DNA from: Sandaracinus amylolyticus
GTDB lineage: Bacteria; Myxococcota_A; Polyangia; Polyangiales; Sandaracinaceae
DNA: 64,000 bases
Reading direction: 5' to 3'
Assembly: GCF_021631985.1 (NCBI RefSeq)
Contig: NZ_CP070226.1
Span: forward strand, 62,001 to 126,000
Part shown: in pieces, positions 46,191-55,153 of the stretch
How positions within the stretch are numbered: position 1 is the stretch's first letter
Layout of the letters: each line of letters starts with the position of its first letter
Notes under the pieces: generated by a model
The model's input: only the letters and a program-made list of their open reading frames with translations
Told to the model about the DNA's origin: nothing
Database searches by the model: none
Position numbers and translations under genes: made by a program

Positions 46191-47087
46191 GTGCGCGCGA
46201 CCCGTTTCGTGACGCTCTCCGTCTCGCTCGCAGTTGCTGTCTCGGCATGTGGTGCTCCGGCCGCGCCGAGTGACGGCGACATGCGCGACGCGAGCGTGAG
46301 TCGAGACGCGGCGCTCGACGCTGACGTCGTCGACGAGGATAGCTCGGTCGGCTGCGGACCGGACGAGCACGAGTGCAATGGAGTTTGTCGCGAAGACGGC
46401 GAGAACGACCCGGCGACCGGATGCCGCTTGGGATGCGGCGCCCCGTGCCCCGGTGGGACGGACGCGATCTGCGAACCCGACGGCACGTGCGGGCTCACCG
46501 CGTGCACTCCGATGACGTGCGAAGAGCAGGATGCGATCTGCGGGCTCGTCGACGACGGCTGTGGTCGCCGGAGGAGCTGCGGCACGTGCGATGCGACACA
46601 GGGGGAGCGCTGCGTGTCGGGCATGTGCGTGTGCGAGGGCGACTCGAACGAGCCGAACGACTCACCCAGCGCCGCGCCTGCACTCGGCGCAGTCGACGAC
46701 TCCGACGATCCCCCGGCGATGACGATCGAGGGCACCATCCACACTGCGTCCGACGAGGACTGGTACCGGGTGGACGTGGTCGACGGCGGCTTCGACGGCA
46801 ATCCGATCATCGTCGCCGAGATCGTGAGTGCTCCTGCGGGCCCGAACTACGAGATCGCTGCGTACTACGTGTGCAATGCAGGCGGAGACACGTCCCGCTG
46901 CACCGCGGGCGGCTCCGACAACATGCTCGGTCGCGGCTGCACGTCCGCGGGCGTCGCGAGCGACCGCGTCGCATTGGACACGGAATGCAACACCACGACG
47001 GATTCCGGTGCACTCTACGTGCGTGTGCGCGCGGCGGGATGGGCGGGCGTCTGCGGCGGATACAGCGCGAATATCCAGGTTCGCTAA
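46191..47087 (+). CDS. Cys-rich lipoprotein with a PPC-like domain
   Basis: A 298-residue protein starting GTG 13 bases after the fused ORF. The signal MRATRFVTLSVSLAVAVSAC gives Cys 20. A D-rich linker is followed by a Cys knot region (CGPDEHECNGVC, CRLGCGAPC, TCEEQDAICGLVDDGCGRR, CGTCDATQGERC). From about 155, DSNEPNDSPSAAPALG, then TIHTASDEDWYRVDV, and VYVRVRA-like strands match bacterial pre-peptidase C-terminal (PPC) domains. The EGF/Cys-knot-plus-PPC arrangement is common in myxobacterial surface proteins. It probably shares a transcript with the preceding ORF. Confidence 0.8.
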   Translation: MRATRFVTLSVSLAVAVSACGAPAAPSDGDMRDASVSRDAALDADVVDEDSSVGCGPDEHECNGVCREDGENDPATGCRLGCGAPCPGGTDAICEPDGTCGLTACTPMTCEEQDAICGLVDDGCGRRRSCGTCDATQGERCVSGMCVCEGDSNEPNDSPSAAPALGAVDDSDDPPAMTIEGTIHTASDEDWYRVDVVDGGFDGNPIIVAEIVSAPAGPNYEIAAYYVCNAGGDTSRCTAGGSDNMLGRGCTSAGVASDRVALDTECNTTTDSGALYVRVRAAGWAGVCGGYSANIQVR

Positions 47088-47620
47088 GTACTCGCTAAGT
47101 ACAGCTCCGTGATCGAGGCTTCGAAACCGGGATCGCACGATCTACGAGAGCTACTTCCCGGGCTCGACGTTCAAGCCGATCACCGCGATCCGCTGCGCTC
47201 CAGGATCGTGGAAGAACGCGACACGCCCACCGCTCACTCGGTACCTCCTATGACGTCCAGCGCGCGTATCGCGAGCGGCCCGCGGCCGACGCTTGCGTTT
47301 CTTGCTCGCGGACGGACAGTGTAAATCAATGAGTCCGACCTCCAGCGTCCTGAGCTTGGGCGAGGTCGAGCTCATGATCTCGACCCGCTGTTGAACAAAC
47401 AGTGTGGAGTGCAGCGGGACGGGTTCATTACTATTACGACGATATTGGCCCCGTCGAGCCATCCGAGCGCCGTTCGGGGCCACCTCCAAAGACGGCCTCA
47501 GTTCGCATATCGGGCCCCCGACGTGTGGGTTCGATGACGTCGTCCGCTTCTTCGAGCACTCGTGCGGAGCATGAGACTTCGCGCCGGCGCCGCATGGGGT
47601 CCCTTTTGCGCGCGCACCGG
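47088..47620. other. Gap with no supportable gene
   Basis: About 530 bases between the lipoprotein and DoxX genes. A minus-strand frame ends GGRVAFFHDPGAQRIAVIGL near 47160, which hints at a glyoxalase/VOC tail (VAFFxDPxGxxxxxI), but nothing upstream supports it. Confidence 0.35.
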
Positions 47621-47992
47621 TCAGAGGATCGGGCTCACCACGATTCTCCCGTACGCGACGAACGCCGCGGCCGCGGCGAATATCCCGCTCCAGATCGCGG
47701 GTGAGGTCTCCTTCAACTTCACGTGCCGGCCGCTCAACACCACGGCCTCGATCGCCAGCACCGTCGCGAATCCGGGCGTCAGCATGGGCCGGATGTGGAA
47801 GGCGGACGGAACGATCAGCCCCACGCTGCACACCATCTCCAGGATGCCGCTCGCATTCCAGAACGCATTCGGCAGCGCCTTCATCGATGGGAAGTCCTCC
47901 TGGGCCTTCTCAAGCGTGAACACTTTCATGCCGCCGGCGGCGAGGTAGAGCAGCGCGAGCGCAACCTGCAGGATCCAAAGCACGAGATTCAT
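47621..47992 (-). CDS. DoxX-like membrane protein
   Basis: A 123-residue protein with four predicted membrane helices, starting MNLVLWILQVALALLYLAAG. GGMKVF, then ASGILEMVCSVGLIVPSAF and VVLSGRHVKL, matches the DoxX/DUF4870-like family. A perfect AAGGAGG lies five bases upstream of the ATG. In many bacteria such a gene follows an ArsR regulator and an SRPBCC protein; that pair sits 1.2 kb upstream on the same strand, separated by an IS630 element. Function in the family is unclear, with links to redox and sulfur stress. Confidence 0.85.
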   Translation of the reverse strand: MNLVLWILQVALALLYLAAGGMKVFTLEKAQEDFPSMKALPNAFWNASGILEMVCSVGLIVPSAFHIRPMLTPGFATVLAIEAVVLSGRHVKLKETSPAIWSGIFAAAAAFVAYGRIVVSPIL

Positions 47993-48079
47993 GACGCCTC
48001 CTTGACCTACTGATGTTCCAGCCGGCGAACGGATCGGAAGGGGATCGACACGACGATCGACCCGTGATCTCCTTCCGTC

Positions 48080-49045
48080 GTGCGACCGACCGGAAGTAAG
48101 GCCGAGCTCAAACGTCGCCGTCGCCTCGGCGTCGCGCTCCATCGCAGTGGGCGGTCTGTCGCGCGCTGGACGAAGATGTTCGAGCAAGGCGGCGACGACG
48201 CGCTCGACCCGATCCCCAACGCTGGTGGCAAGAGCCGCTTGAGCGATACCGACCGGGCGAAGCTCGCGGCGCTTCTTCAGTTGGGCGCGCGTACGAGCGA
48301 ATTTCCAACGGAACTCTGGACTCTGCGGCGGGTGCGCGACGTGATCGAGCGCGAGTTCGATGTTCGCTACTCGATCTCGAACGTGCACGTCGCGCTGCAC
48401 AGTCTCGGCTTCAGCCCGCAGAAGGCGGTACGCCGCGCACGCGAGCAGAACACGGAGGCGGTCGAGCGGTTCCGCGACGTCAAGTGGCCGCACATCAAGA
48501 AAAGCGAGCAGGAAGGTCGCGTCCTCGCGCTGAGCGACGAGAGCGGCTTCATGCTGCAACCGTCCTCACCTCGCACCTGGGCGCCACGCGGCGAGACACC
48601 GGAGCTCATCTGCGGCGCGCGGTACGACCGAGTCTCGGCCATCAGCGCGATCACGATCTCGCCGCACGCGCACCGCACCGGGCTCTACTTCCGGTTGCTG
48701 CGCGGGAACTTCAACGCGGACGAGATCGAGCGTTTCGTGCGCCAAGTCCAGCGAGCGGTCCGCCGTCCCGTCACCTTCGTGTGGGACCGGCTCTCCGCCC
48801 ACCGTACGGTCGCCAAGCGCCTCGAGGGTGATGCGCGCTTTGAGTTCATCCTGCTGCCGGCCTACGCGCCCACGCTCAACCCCGACGAGTGGGTCTGGCG
48901 CTACGCGAAGCACCATCTGCTCGCGAACTCCTGCCCGATGAACGGAGATGCGCTCGAGCGTGGCGTACGCGCTGCGCTCGGCGGAATCGCCAAGCGGCAG
49001 GACCTCCTGCACGGCTTCATCCGCGGCGCGCGACTGCCTCTTTAG
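48080..49045 (+). mobile_element. IS630-family transposase gene
   Basis: A 321-residue transposase starting GTG. The DDE triad is visible as ALSDESGF, VWDRLSAHR and LPAYAPTLNPDEWVW. The N-terminal HTH looks shortened: RRRRLGVAL runs directly into HRSGRSVARW, where family members usually have about a dozen more residues. It may therefore be inactive. It lies on the opposite strand to its neighbours, between DoxX and SRPBCC genes. I could not find matching terminal inverted repeats by eye. A 36-bp tandem repeat begins at its stop codon. Confidence 0.9.
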
Positions 49046-49113
49046 CCACACGGAATGTGAGTAACGAAGTCCGATCGTTAGCCACACGGAATGTGAGTAA
49101 CGAAGTCCGATCG
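49042..49113 (+). repeat. 36-bp tandem repeat, two copies
   Basis: TTAGCCACACGGAATGTGAG begins each of two adjacent 36-base copies, 49042-49077 and 49078-49113, identical by eye. The first overlaps the transposase stop. It may be a duplicated IS end. Confidence 0.9.
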
Positions 49114-49169
49114 CGTACGCGAGTCGCGCCCGGCCCGCACCTCATCGGCGCGGCACTCGTCGGCCGACA

Positions 49170-49640
49170 CTACGCGTCGGAGTAGTGCTCCTGCATCGAC
49201 GGGTAGTACTCGTCGAACGTCGGCAGCTTCTCCCCCGCGCTCGCTGCGACCAAGTTGTCCAAGTAGTACTCCCAGCCCGGTCCGAAATCGCGCGCCAGCT
49301 TGCGATCGGTCAAGTGATGCACGAACCGCAGCTCCGTCACGCTGCCCGTCTGCGTGAGCGTGATCTCGAGCTTCACGCCGTAGACGCCCTTCGATGTCAG
49401 CGCCAACCGACGCGGCGGCTCGCACGCGTCGATGTGCATCTCCGACGGCGGCCCGTCCTCTTCGAACAACATCTTGATCTTGATCGTGTTTCCTGCGCCG
49501 GGCGTGCCCGTCCACGAACCGTACCATCGCGCCGTGCTCTCACTCTTCGTTATGCTCGTCCACACATCCTCGATCGGCGCCTCGAACCTGCGCGTCAGCA
49601 CCACGTCGTTGCCCTCGAGCCGTCCCGTCGGTTTCTTCAT
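49170..49640 (-). CDS. SRPBCC/AHSA1-domain protein
   Basis: A 156-residue protein of the START-like SRPBCC fold. TRRFEAPIEDVWTSITKSE and RWYG are the typical opening of AHSA1/polyketide-cyclase-like proteins, and a long C-terminal helix covers WEYYLDNLVAASAG. The ATG overlaps the stop of the ArsR gene (ATGA), the standard arrangement in which a small repressor controls an AHSA1 protein. Ligand unknown. An upstream start at 49658 is possible but would overlap the regulator more. Confidence 0.9.
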   Translation of the reverse strand: MKKPTGRLEGNDVVLTRRFEAPIEDVWTSITKSESTARWYGSWTGTPGAGNTIKIKMLFEEDGPPSEMHIDACEPPRRLALTSKGVYGVKLEITLTQTGSVTELRFVHHLTDRKLARDFGPGWEYYLDNLVAASAGEKLPTFDEYYPSMQEHYSDA

Positions 49641-50071
49641 CTTGTCTTCTCCTTCCATCGCTCTCGCTGTTGATCCACCACGCGCGTCACCGCCGCGCGC
49701 TTCTTCGACTCGCGCTTCACTCGATGCACTTCTGTGTCGAGCGCCATGAACCGGCGCTCCCACTCGCTCGCCGGATCGCGCCGCAGCTCGGCGATGAACT
49801 CCTCGATCGGCACCAGCGGCCCGAGCTCCAGCCGATACACGCGCTCGCGCCCCTGCGCAGTGTCCACCACCAGCCCCGCCTCGCGCAGCACGCGCAGATG
49901 CCTGCTGATCGCGGGCCGCGTCACGCTGAACGCTCCCGCGATCGCCCCTGCACTCCGGGGCGCATCCCGGAGCATGCGGAGGATTTCCCGCCTTATCGGG
50001 TCAGACAGGGCGCTAGCGGCATCGTTCACGCGCTGTCGTGTAACTGAGTCGTTACGCACTGTCAAGTGCAT
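49637..50071 (-). CDS. ArsR-family winged-helix repressor
   Basis: A 144-residue regulator. ALSDPIRREILRMLRD, then SAGAIAGAFSVTRPAISRHL and REAGLV, is the ArsR winged-helix core. The metal-binding ELCVCDL motif is absent, so it is probably not a metal sensor. The C-terminal tail is highly basic. It overlaps the SRPBCC gene and is likely to repress its own operon. On the upstream side lie IS3 remnants. Confidence 0.92.
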   Translation of the reverse strand: MHLTVRNDSVTRQRVNDAASALSDPIRREILRMLRDAPRSAGAIAGAFSVTRPAISRHLRVLREAGLVVDTAQGRERVYRLELGPLVPIEEFIAELRRDPASEWERRFMALDTEVHRVKRESKKRAAVTRVVDQQRERWKEKTR

Positions 50072-50089
50072 AGTTGTGCCAGCGTTGCT

Positions 50090-50650
50090 TCCGCGTCACG
50101 ACGCGTGCGAACGAGACGCACGCAAAGGCGTCGAACGTGCTCGATCGCGACTTCAGCGCGACGCGCCCGAACAAGCGCTGGGTCTCGGACATCTCGTATG
50201 TTGGACCGACGAGAGCTGGTGCTACCTCGCGGTCGTCCTCGACCTCTACTCGCGAGCGGTCGTCGGACGGGCACTCGACACCACGCTCAGCACGACGCTG
50301 CCGTTGAGCGCGCTCTCGATGGGCGGTGCGCCGACGGCGTCCCTGCGGAACGCTGCTGCACCACTCCGACCACAGCTGTCAGTACACGAGCGCCGAGTAC
50401 CGCGCTGCGCTCGAGGCCCACCGCGCGGTCGTGAGCATAAGCCGCAAGGGCAACTGCTGGGACCGCGCGGTCGCCGAGTCATTCTTCGCGACCCTCAAGA
50501 CCGAGCTCGTGCGCGCATGTTCATGGCGGAGTCGTAGCGAGCTCCGAGCCGCGGTCTTCGAGTACATCGAGGTCTTCTACAACCGACGACTCGACGCTCG
50601 CGGCTACAGGATGATCCTCCCCCGCTTCCGTGGACACCCCGGAACGCGCG
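50090..50650 (+). pseudogene. IS3-family orfB remnant, several frameshifts
   Basis: Blocks of an IS3 integrase-like transposase appear in changing frames: NKRWVSDISYV, then TDESWCYLAVVLDLYSRAVV, then LLHHSDHSCQYTS, then SRKGNCWDRAVAESFFATLK and ELV. These include the three acidic catalytic positions (D, D, E). At least two frame changes and a missing C-terminus make it non-functional. Confidence 0.8.
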
Positions 50651-50671
50651 AGCATGCGCGAGGAGTGTTCG

Positions 50672-50935
50672 ATGGTGAAGAGGAAGCGCAGGAAGTTCAG
50701 TCCGGAGTTCAAGGCCGAAGCCGTACGCCTCTGTGCGGTCGGCGACAGGACGGTCGGGCAGGTCGCGAAGGACTTGGACCTCACGGAGACCGCGCTGCGT
50801 GACTGGGTGCGCCGCGCCGAGGTCGACGCCGGCAAGAGCGACACTGGCGCGCTGACGACGAACGAGCGCGAAGAGCTCCAGCGTCTGCGACGCGAGAACA
50901 AGCGTCTGCAGATGGGCCCGCGTGCGCATCGCCAG
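50672..50935 (+). pseudogene. IS3-family orfA, truncated at its 3' end
   Basis: ATG 50672 starts MVKRKRRKFSPEFKAEAVRL, then VGQVAKDLDLTETALRDWVR and a leucine-zipper stretch ELQRLRRENKRLQM, typical of IS3 OrfA. After LQM the match breaks off. It lies downstream of an orfB fragment, the reverse of the natural order, so two elements or a rearrangement are involved. Confidence 0.75.
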
Positions 50936-51003
50936 AGCGGCGTGCTCACGTCGCGTCACCGTTTCGACAGGCACTCGCCGCCGCGCTCGTCGCGAGCAGG
51001 TGT

Positions 51004-51371
51004 ATGTCGACGATCCTCGATGATCGAACGCCGCTCGGCGGCGCGCGTCGGTGCGCGCCACGTCGATCCTTCGTCCTCGGTTCAGTCGCGCTGGCGTTGC
51101 TCGCCGCGTGCGGCTCCGACGATGACGGTCGCCCCGACACGAGCGGGCCCGTCGACTCCGCCGTCGGCCGCACGGTTTCGGCGGGCAGTGCGAGCTACAC
51201 GAGGAGTGCGCCCCGGACGCGCCGCACTGCGTCGAGCTCGCGGCGTCCGCGTACGCGCGGGGCATCTGCGCTTCGGCGTGCGGTGCGGAAGACGCGTGCC
51301 CGACCGGGAGCGAATGCCACAACGACGTGTGCATCCGCTGCGCGGCGGAGATCGACGCGAGCACCTCATAG
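51004..51371 (+). pseudogene. Cys-rich lipoprotein interrupted by a frameshift
   Basis: The first frame gives a lipoprotein signal (RRSFVLGSVALALLAACGSD) and an Asp-rich linker. Near 51180 the reading turns to Ser/Arg-rich nonsense, while the next frame reads GQCELHEECAPDAPHCVELA, GICASACGAEDACPTGSEC and NDVCIRC, stopping at 51371. A single indel therefore breaks a gene whose product would be about 120 residues with ten or more Cys. Sequence error or recent decay are both possible. Confidence 0.65.
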
Positions 51372-51511
51372 GCTTCCATCCCAGCAGCCGACTTCGCGGC
51401 CAGCATCCGGCGTCCGCGGCCACGATGAGAGGACCGCCGTCGGTCGTGCGCGCGGCTCGCGTCGGGGGCGCACCTCCGAGAGACCGATCGGGCGCATGAT
51501 GCGTCCGACGC

Positions 51512-51582
51512 GCACATGAGGTGGTTGGTCGTCGCGGTCGCGCTCGCGGGTGTCGGGTGCGGAGCCAGCTCGGGGCCCGGAG
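51512..51582 (+). repeat. 71-bp inverted repeat R5, right copy
   Basis: Identical by eye to the reverse complement of 42050-42120. It covers the start and signal peptide of the intact lipoprotein gene beginning at 51516. Confidence 0.9.
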
Positions 51583-52496
51583 CCGCGGTGCCACGCACTC
51601 GCGCGCTCGACGCGGGGATCGATGCTGGCCTCGATGCCGGTCCGAGCGACGCGGGGGCGGTCGAGAGCGCCGTGGATGCGACGAGTAATGCGGGCTCGGC
51701 CGGGCGATCGGCGCAGTACGTCGTGGTGCTATCGGAACGGCGGGAGGCGGTGAGGGTCGATCGCGATCCCGAGTGCAGCGAGAGGCAGGCCTCGTGCGCG
51801 CCGTCGGACTGCTTCCGCATCGACGCCTTCGTACCGCGGACCGCCGCGCCGGCGGCGCTGGAGCGATGCGCGCGCGATGCGGAGTGCACGGCGGCGTATA
51901 CAGTGTGCTGCGGGCGCGAGGCCGTGGACGTGCGCGCACTGCGCGGTGATTCCGTCGACCGGTGGCGCCAGCGGCTCTGCGGCGAGCCGCGCACCTGCGC
52001 CGAGGACGCAGCCGTGCTCGCGACGCTGAACGTCGCGTGCGTGGAGGCACGATGCCGGCTGGTCGAGGAGGCGCCTGAGGCGTTCTGCGCCGAGCCTGAC
52101 GCCGACTTTCGCGTGATCGTCCCGGGAGCGCGGCCGCGCCTGGTGAGCCACCCGCGCGATCCCTCCTGCCTGCTCGGGACGCCCTTCTGCGATCCCGAGA
52201 ACGACTGCCTCGCCATTGCGGATCTTGGCCCGCCCCGACCCTCGCCCGACATGACGTGGTGCTCCCGCGACGCCGACTGCGTCGTCGACTCGCGCTCGTG
52301 CTGCGACTGCGGCGCGACCGAGTTTCGCCCGATGCGCCGCGACGCCGTCGGCCGCTGGCGCCGCTGTCCTCGCATCGTCGCGTGCCCCGAGTGCGTCGAC
52401 CCGCACCCCATGCTCCTCCCCGCGTGCATCGAGGGCGTCTGTCGCGCGCTCGAGGTGCGCGATGAATCGGAGTGCGAGGCGGTCTCGTCGCCGTGA
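51516..52496 (+). CDS. Cys-rich lipoprotein, 326 residues
   Basis: The signal MRWLVVAVALAGVGCG gives Cys 15, followed by an Asp/Gly/Ala linker (LDAGIDAGLDAGPSDAG). The mature part carries about twenty Cys in patterns such as CARDAECTAAYTVCCG and CSRDADCVVDSRSCCDCG, which appear twice, so it may contain two related Cys domains of about 120 residues. No enzymatic motif. It is probably exposed on the outer membrane. The start region is one arm of an inverted repeat. The next gene follows 55 bases later. Confidence 0.8.
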   Translation: MRWLVVAVALAGVGCGASSGPGAAVPRTRALDAGIDAGLDAGPSDAGAVESAVDATSNAGSAGRSAQYVVVLSERREAVRVDRDPECSERQASCAPSDCFRIDAFVPRTAAPAALERCARDAECTAAYTVCCGREAVDVRALRGDSVDRWRQRLCGEPRTCAEDAAVLATLNVACVEARCRLVEEAPEAFCAEPDADFRVIVPGARPRLVSHPRDPSCLLGTPFCDPENDCLAIADLGPPRPSPDMTWCSRDADCVVDSRSCCDCGATEFRPMRRDAVGRWRRCPRIVACPECVDPHPMLLPACIEGVCRALEVRDESECEAVSSP

Positions 52497-52551
52497 TCGG
52501 TCAAGCGGGCTTCACATGGGACGTCTTCGTCCGCTGCCGAGACGAGGCGCC

Positions 52552-52962
52552 GTGACGACGCGCGAGTGGTTGGGCGTCACGATGCTGGCCCTCGTGGCGT
52601 GCGGGCCCACCTGCCCACCTCTCTATGCGCATCGGGCCGATCTGCCCCCCGATCTCGAGTCGGACGAACGACGCCTCGCGCTCGATGCGAACGTCGTGGC
52701 CGCAGTCAATGGCCGGCCCGCGGCGCTGCGGTTCCGCGTCCTCGGTGTCGAGCCTGTATCGCGGCGATTCACCGTCTATCGTTGGCGAGGAGGTCCCCTC
52801 CTCGATCTCGAGATCGCCCCCGAACCCGATGGCTCCTATCTCCTCGGGCTCGAGGATCCGTCGGGAGCGCCACTCGAATCCGGAGTTCATCGTGTCCGCG
52901 TGGAAACGCCGGACCTTCTCGAGGCCAGCTTTGAGATCCGCGAGTGCGCGGTGTTCTATTGA
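52552..52962 (+). CDS. Small lipoprotein, 136 residues
   Basis: GTG 52552 with GAGG nine bases upstream opens MTTREWLGVTMLALVACGPT, lipidated at Cys 17. The mature domain looks all-beta (LRFRVLGVEPVSRRFTVYRW, GSYLLGLEDPSG, VHRVRVETPDLLEASFEI) and ends CAVFY. Probably co-transcribed with the preceding lipoprotein. Function unknown. Confidence 0.7.
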   Translation: MTTREWLGVTMLALVACGPTCPPLYAHRADLPPDLESDERRLALDANVVAAVNGRPAALRFRVLGVEPVSRRFTVYRWRGGPLLDLEIAPEPDGSYLLGLEDPSGAPLESGVHRVRVETPDLLEASFEIRECAVFY

Positions 52963-53665
52963 AACAAGCCCTGCTGATTCGCATCGATCGCGCCCGTCCT
53001 GCGCGAAGATGCGCCGCGGTCAAGGTGACCCGAGCTGTGCGGCGCGCGAACCTCCGCTCGCCGCACGGCTCATGGTCGCGCCGTTTCGTCCTCTCGTACC
53101 CGCTCGCCGCGGCAGTGAACAGCGTCGCTGCCGGCGCCCTCCTCAGCGTGCTCTCCATCGTGTTTGCACCAGCGCGCAGGCGCTTCGGCGGCGACTGGAC
53201 GGTGCTGTGGCGCGGCACCGCGGCGGGCACCGATCGAGCGTCGTGAGTGAGCTCGCAGGCGTTCACGCGATAGCTGACGCGGCGCAGGGCCCCAGCCACC
53301 GTCGGTGCTCTCGGGTCATCGCGGCCCGTCGAGATCAGCTTCGTCGTGACCTCTGGCAGCTCGCGCCCGAGCTCGCGTCGGTGCCCGCGATGTAGAGCAC
53401 CACGCCGCGCGTAGAGCGCCACGACGCGCGCACTCACCAGCTCATGCGCTGGCAGCTTGCGAGGGGCCGAACGCGAAGTATGGAACTTCGTGGCCGCTCT
53501 CGTTGGGTTGTCCGAGCTGCGGCGCAGCGTCGGGTGCCCATGGTCAAGCGACGTGCCCCGAACGCCGCGCGACCGACGACGTCGCCGCGCTCGTTCGGAC
53601 CGAACACTCGGCACTGATCGCACCGGTCGGACGTGGCAGCGCCTGCGGCTGGGAGCGATCTCGCC
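52963..53665. other. Gap with no supportable gene
   Basis: About 700 bases. Plus-strand sequence near 53090-53170 reads SYPLAAAVNSVAAGALLSVL, which is hydrophobic and could be part of a lost membrane protein, but no start or family is evident. The remainder shows only arginine-rich frames. Confidence 0.35.
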
Positions 53666-54775
53666 TCAGCGGCCCAGAATGCACGCATCCTGCGCGTCGC
53701 GAAACACGCGATCAGGCAGCCCACGCGTGCACGCCTGGTAATCCTCAAACCGCGCCGCGCACGCATCGTTCACGCAGCTCGAGTCCTCAGGGCACGCGAC
53801 GTTCACGCAGCATGCGAAGAGCTCCCATGAACTCGCGCAACCGAGATCGAGTGACGCGTCGACCACTCGCTGGTACCAACACGAGTAGCACTCGGGGTCG
53901 AGATCCCAGCACGCGTCGCACTCGCTGCCGCGACACGAGTCCCAGCACGCGACGAACTCGTCGCTGCAAACGTCGCGCGGGGCGCTCTCGCCAAACCGCC
54001 GCGGATAGGGAGCGTCGGCAGGGCACCACGCCCCACCGCCAGCGTCGCGCGTGCCCGCGTCGCGCACCGGGTCGGTTTCGATGATGCCCGCGTCGCCACC
54101 GGTGCCGCCCCCGCCATCACGATCGGGCGCGACGTCGATCCGACACTCGGCCTCGCGCGGCGGCGCCTCGGCGCGCCCCAACAGCTGATCCATCAAGCAC
54201 CGCACCGTCTCGGTCGGCAGCGCCTCCGCTACCAGCACGCGCTGCGCGCAGCTCGGGAAGCCGGCCGCGCACGTCGCACGCCCGCTCGTGCACTCGGCCT
54301 CGAGCTTCGCGATCAGCGGCTCACCCAGCGGCGCCACTACCGAGCGTACTGCGCGCAGGCGCTCGTCACCCTCGCCTTCCGCGCCCGCGAGCAACTCGGT
54401 GCAGCCCGACACCCCGAACGCGCAGTTCTCGCAGAACGCGCTCGCGAAGCTCCGGTGCGCGTCGGTCGGCGCGAGCGCGCGCGTCGACTCGACCGCGCAC
54501 TCCGCGGGTGGCCTCCCCTCGCGTACGCAGCTCGCTGCGGCGCTCAAGAACGGCTCGTTGACGAGCCCGGTGAGCGCCGAGCAATCCGCCATCAGCGCCT
54601 CGTCGCACGCGGTCGGTGCGCATTGCGCGGCGTAGTCTCCGAGCGCCTCACAGAAGCGCGCTGCGGGTGATTCTTCGCCGCCGACCTCGCCGGCATCTCG
54701 GGCTCCTGGCTCGCATCCCACGACGATCGCGATCCACAGCACGCATCCGACCAAACCTCGCATCGCCCTCGGCAT
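53666..54775 (-). CDS. Cys-rich lipoprotein, about 369 residues
   Basis: The signal (MRGLVGCVLWIAIVVGCEPG, preceded by a few residues from ATG 54775) gives a lipidated Cys. The N-terminal domain has FCEALGDYAAQCAPTACDEA and similar pairs; a Gly/Asp linker DRDGGGGTGGDAG divides it from a C-terminal Cys domain (CWDSCRGSECDACWDLDPEC, CYSCWYQ, FACCVNVACPEDSSCVNDAC). Two disulfide modules joined by a spacer fits the pattern of other lipoproteins here. Function unknown. An upstream ATG at 54799 would only lengthen the n-region. Confidence 0.8.
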   Translation of the reverse strand: MPRAMRGLVGCVLWIAIVVGCEPGARDAGEVGGEESPAARFCEALGDYAAQCAPTACDEALMADCSALTGLVNEPFLSAAASCVREGRPPAECAVESTRALAPTDAHRSFASAFCENCAFGVSGCTELLAGAEGEGDERLRAVRSVVAPLGEPLIAKLEAECTSGRATCAAGFPSCAQRVLVAEALPTETVRCLMDQLLGRAEAPPREAECRIDVAPDRDGGGGTGGDAGIIETDPVRDAGTRDAGGGAWCPADAPYPRRFGESAPRDVCSDEFVACWDSCRGSECDACWDLDPECYSCWYQRVVDASLDLGCASSWELFACCVNVACPEDSSCVNDACAARFEDYQACTRGLPDRVFRDAQDACILGR

Positions 54776-55153
54776 GCGCGGGCTCTGCCACAGCGCCACA
54801 CGCGGCTTTGTTACGAACGCTGCGCAAATCGAGGTCGCTGCTTTCTTGCTCGCACCGAGACGGCGCTTGATGCCGGGCGCATCCCACGATCGCGCCGCGC
54901 GGTCGGGGCGCAGCGTGTTGTCGACCGACGCGACGGCGGCCAGTCGTAGTCGCGCGCCGTTGGCGGATCTCCGGAGCCCGCCGCAGCTCGAACAGCGCCG
55001 CGAACTCGGGGGTGGCTCAGCGGCTCGAGCGCTCGGGCGCGATGGCTCGGGGCGGCTTCGTCGCGTTCAATGACGGACCTGCCCAAAGCCCGAGCTGCGG
55101 ACTGACAGCGAACGCCCCCCTACCCGGCTCGAGCGCGCCTTCGTCGCGGCCAC
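54776..55153. other. Gap before the tandem array
   Basis: About 375 bases with arginine-rich frames only. It separates lipoprotein genes from the partition region and may contain the boundary of the replicon-maintenance module. Confidence 0.35.
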
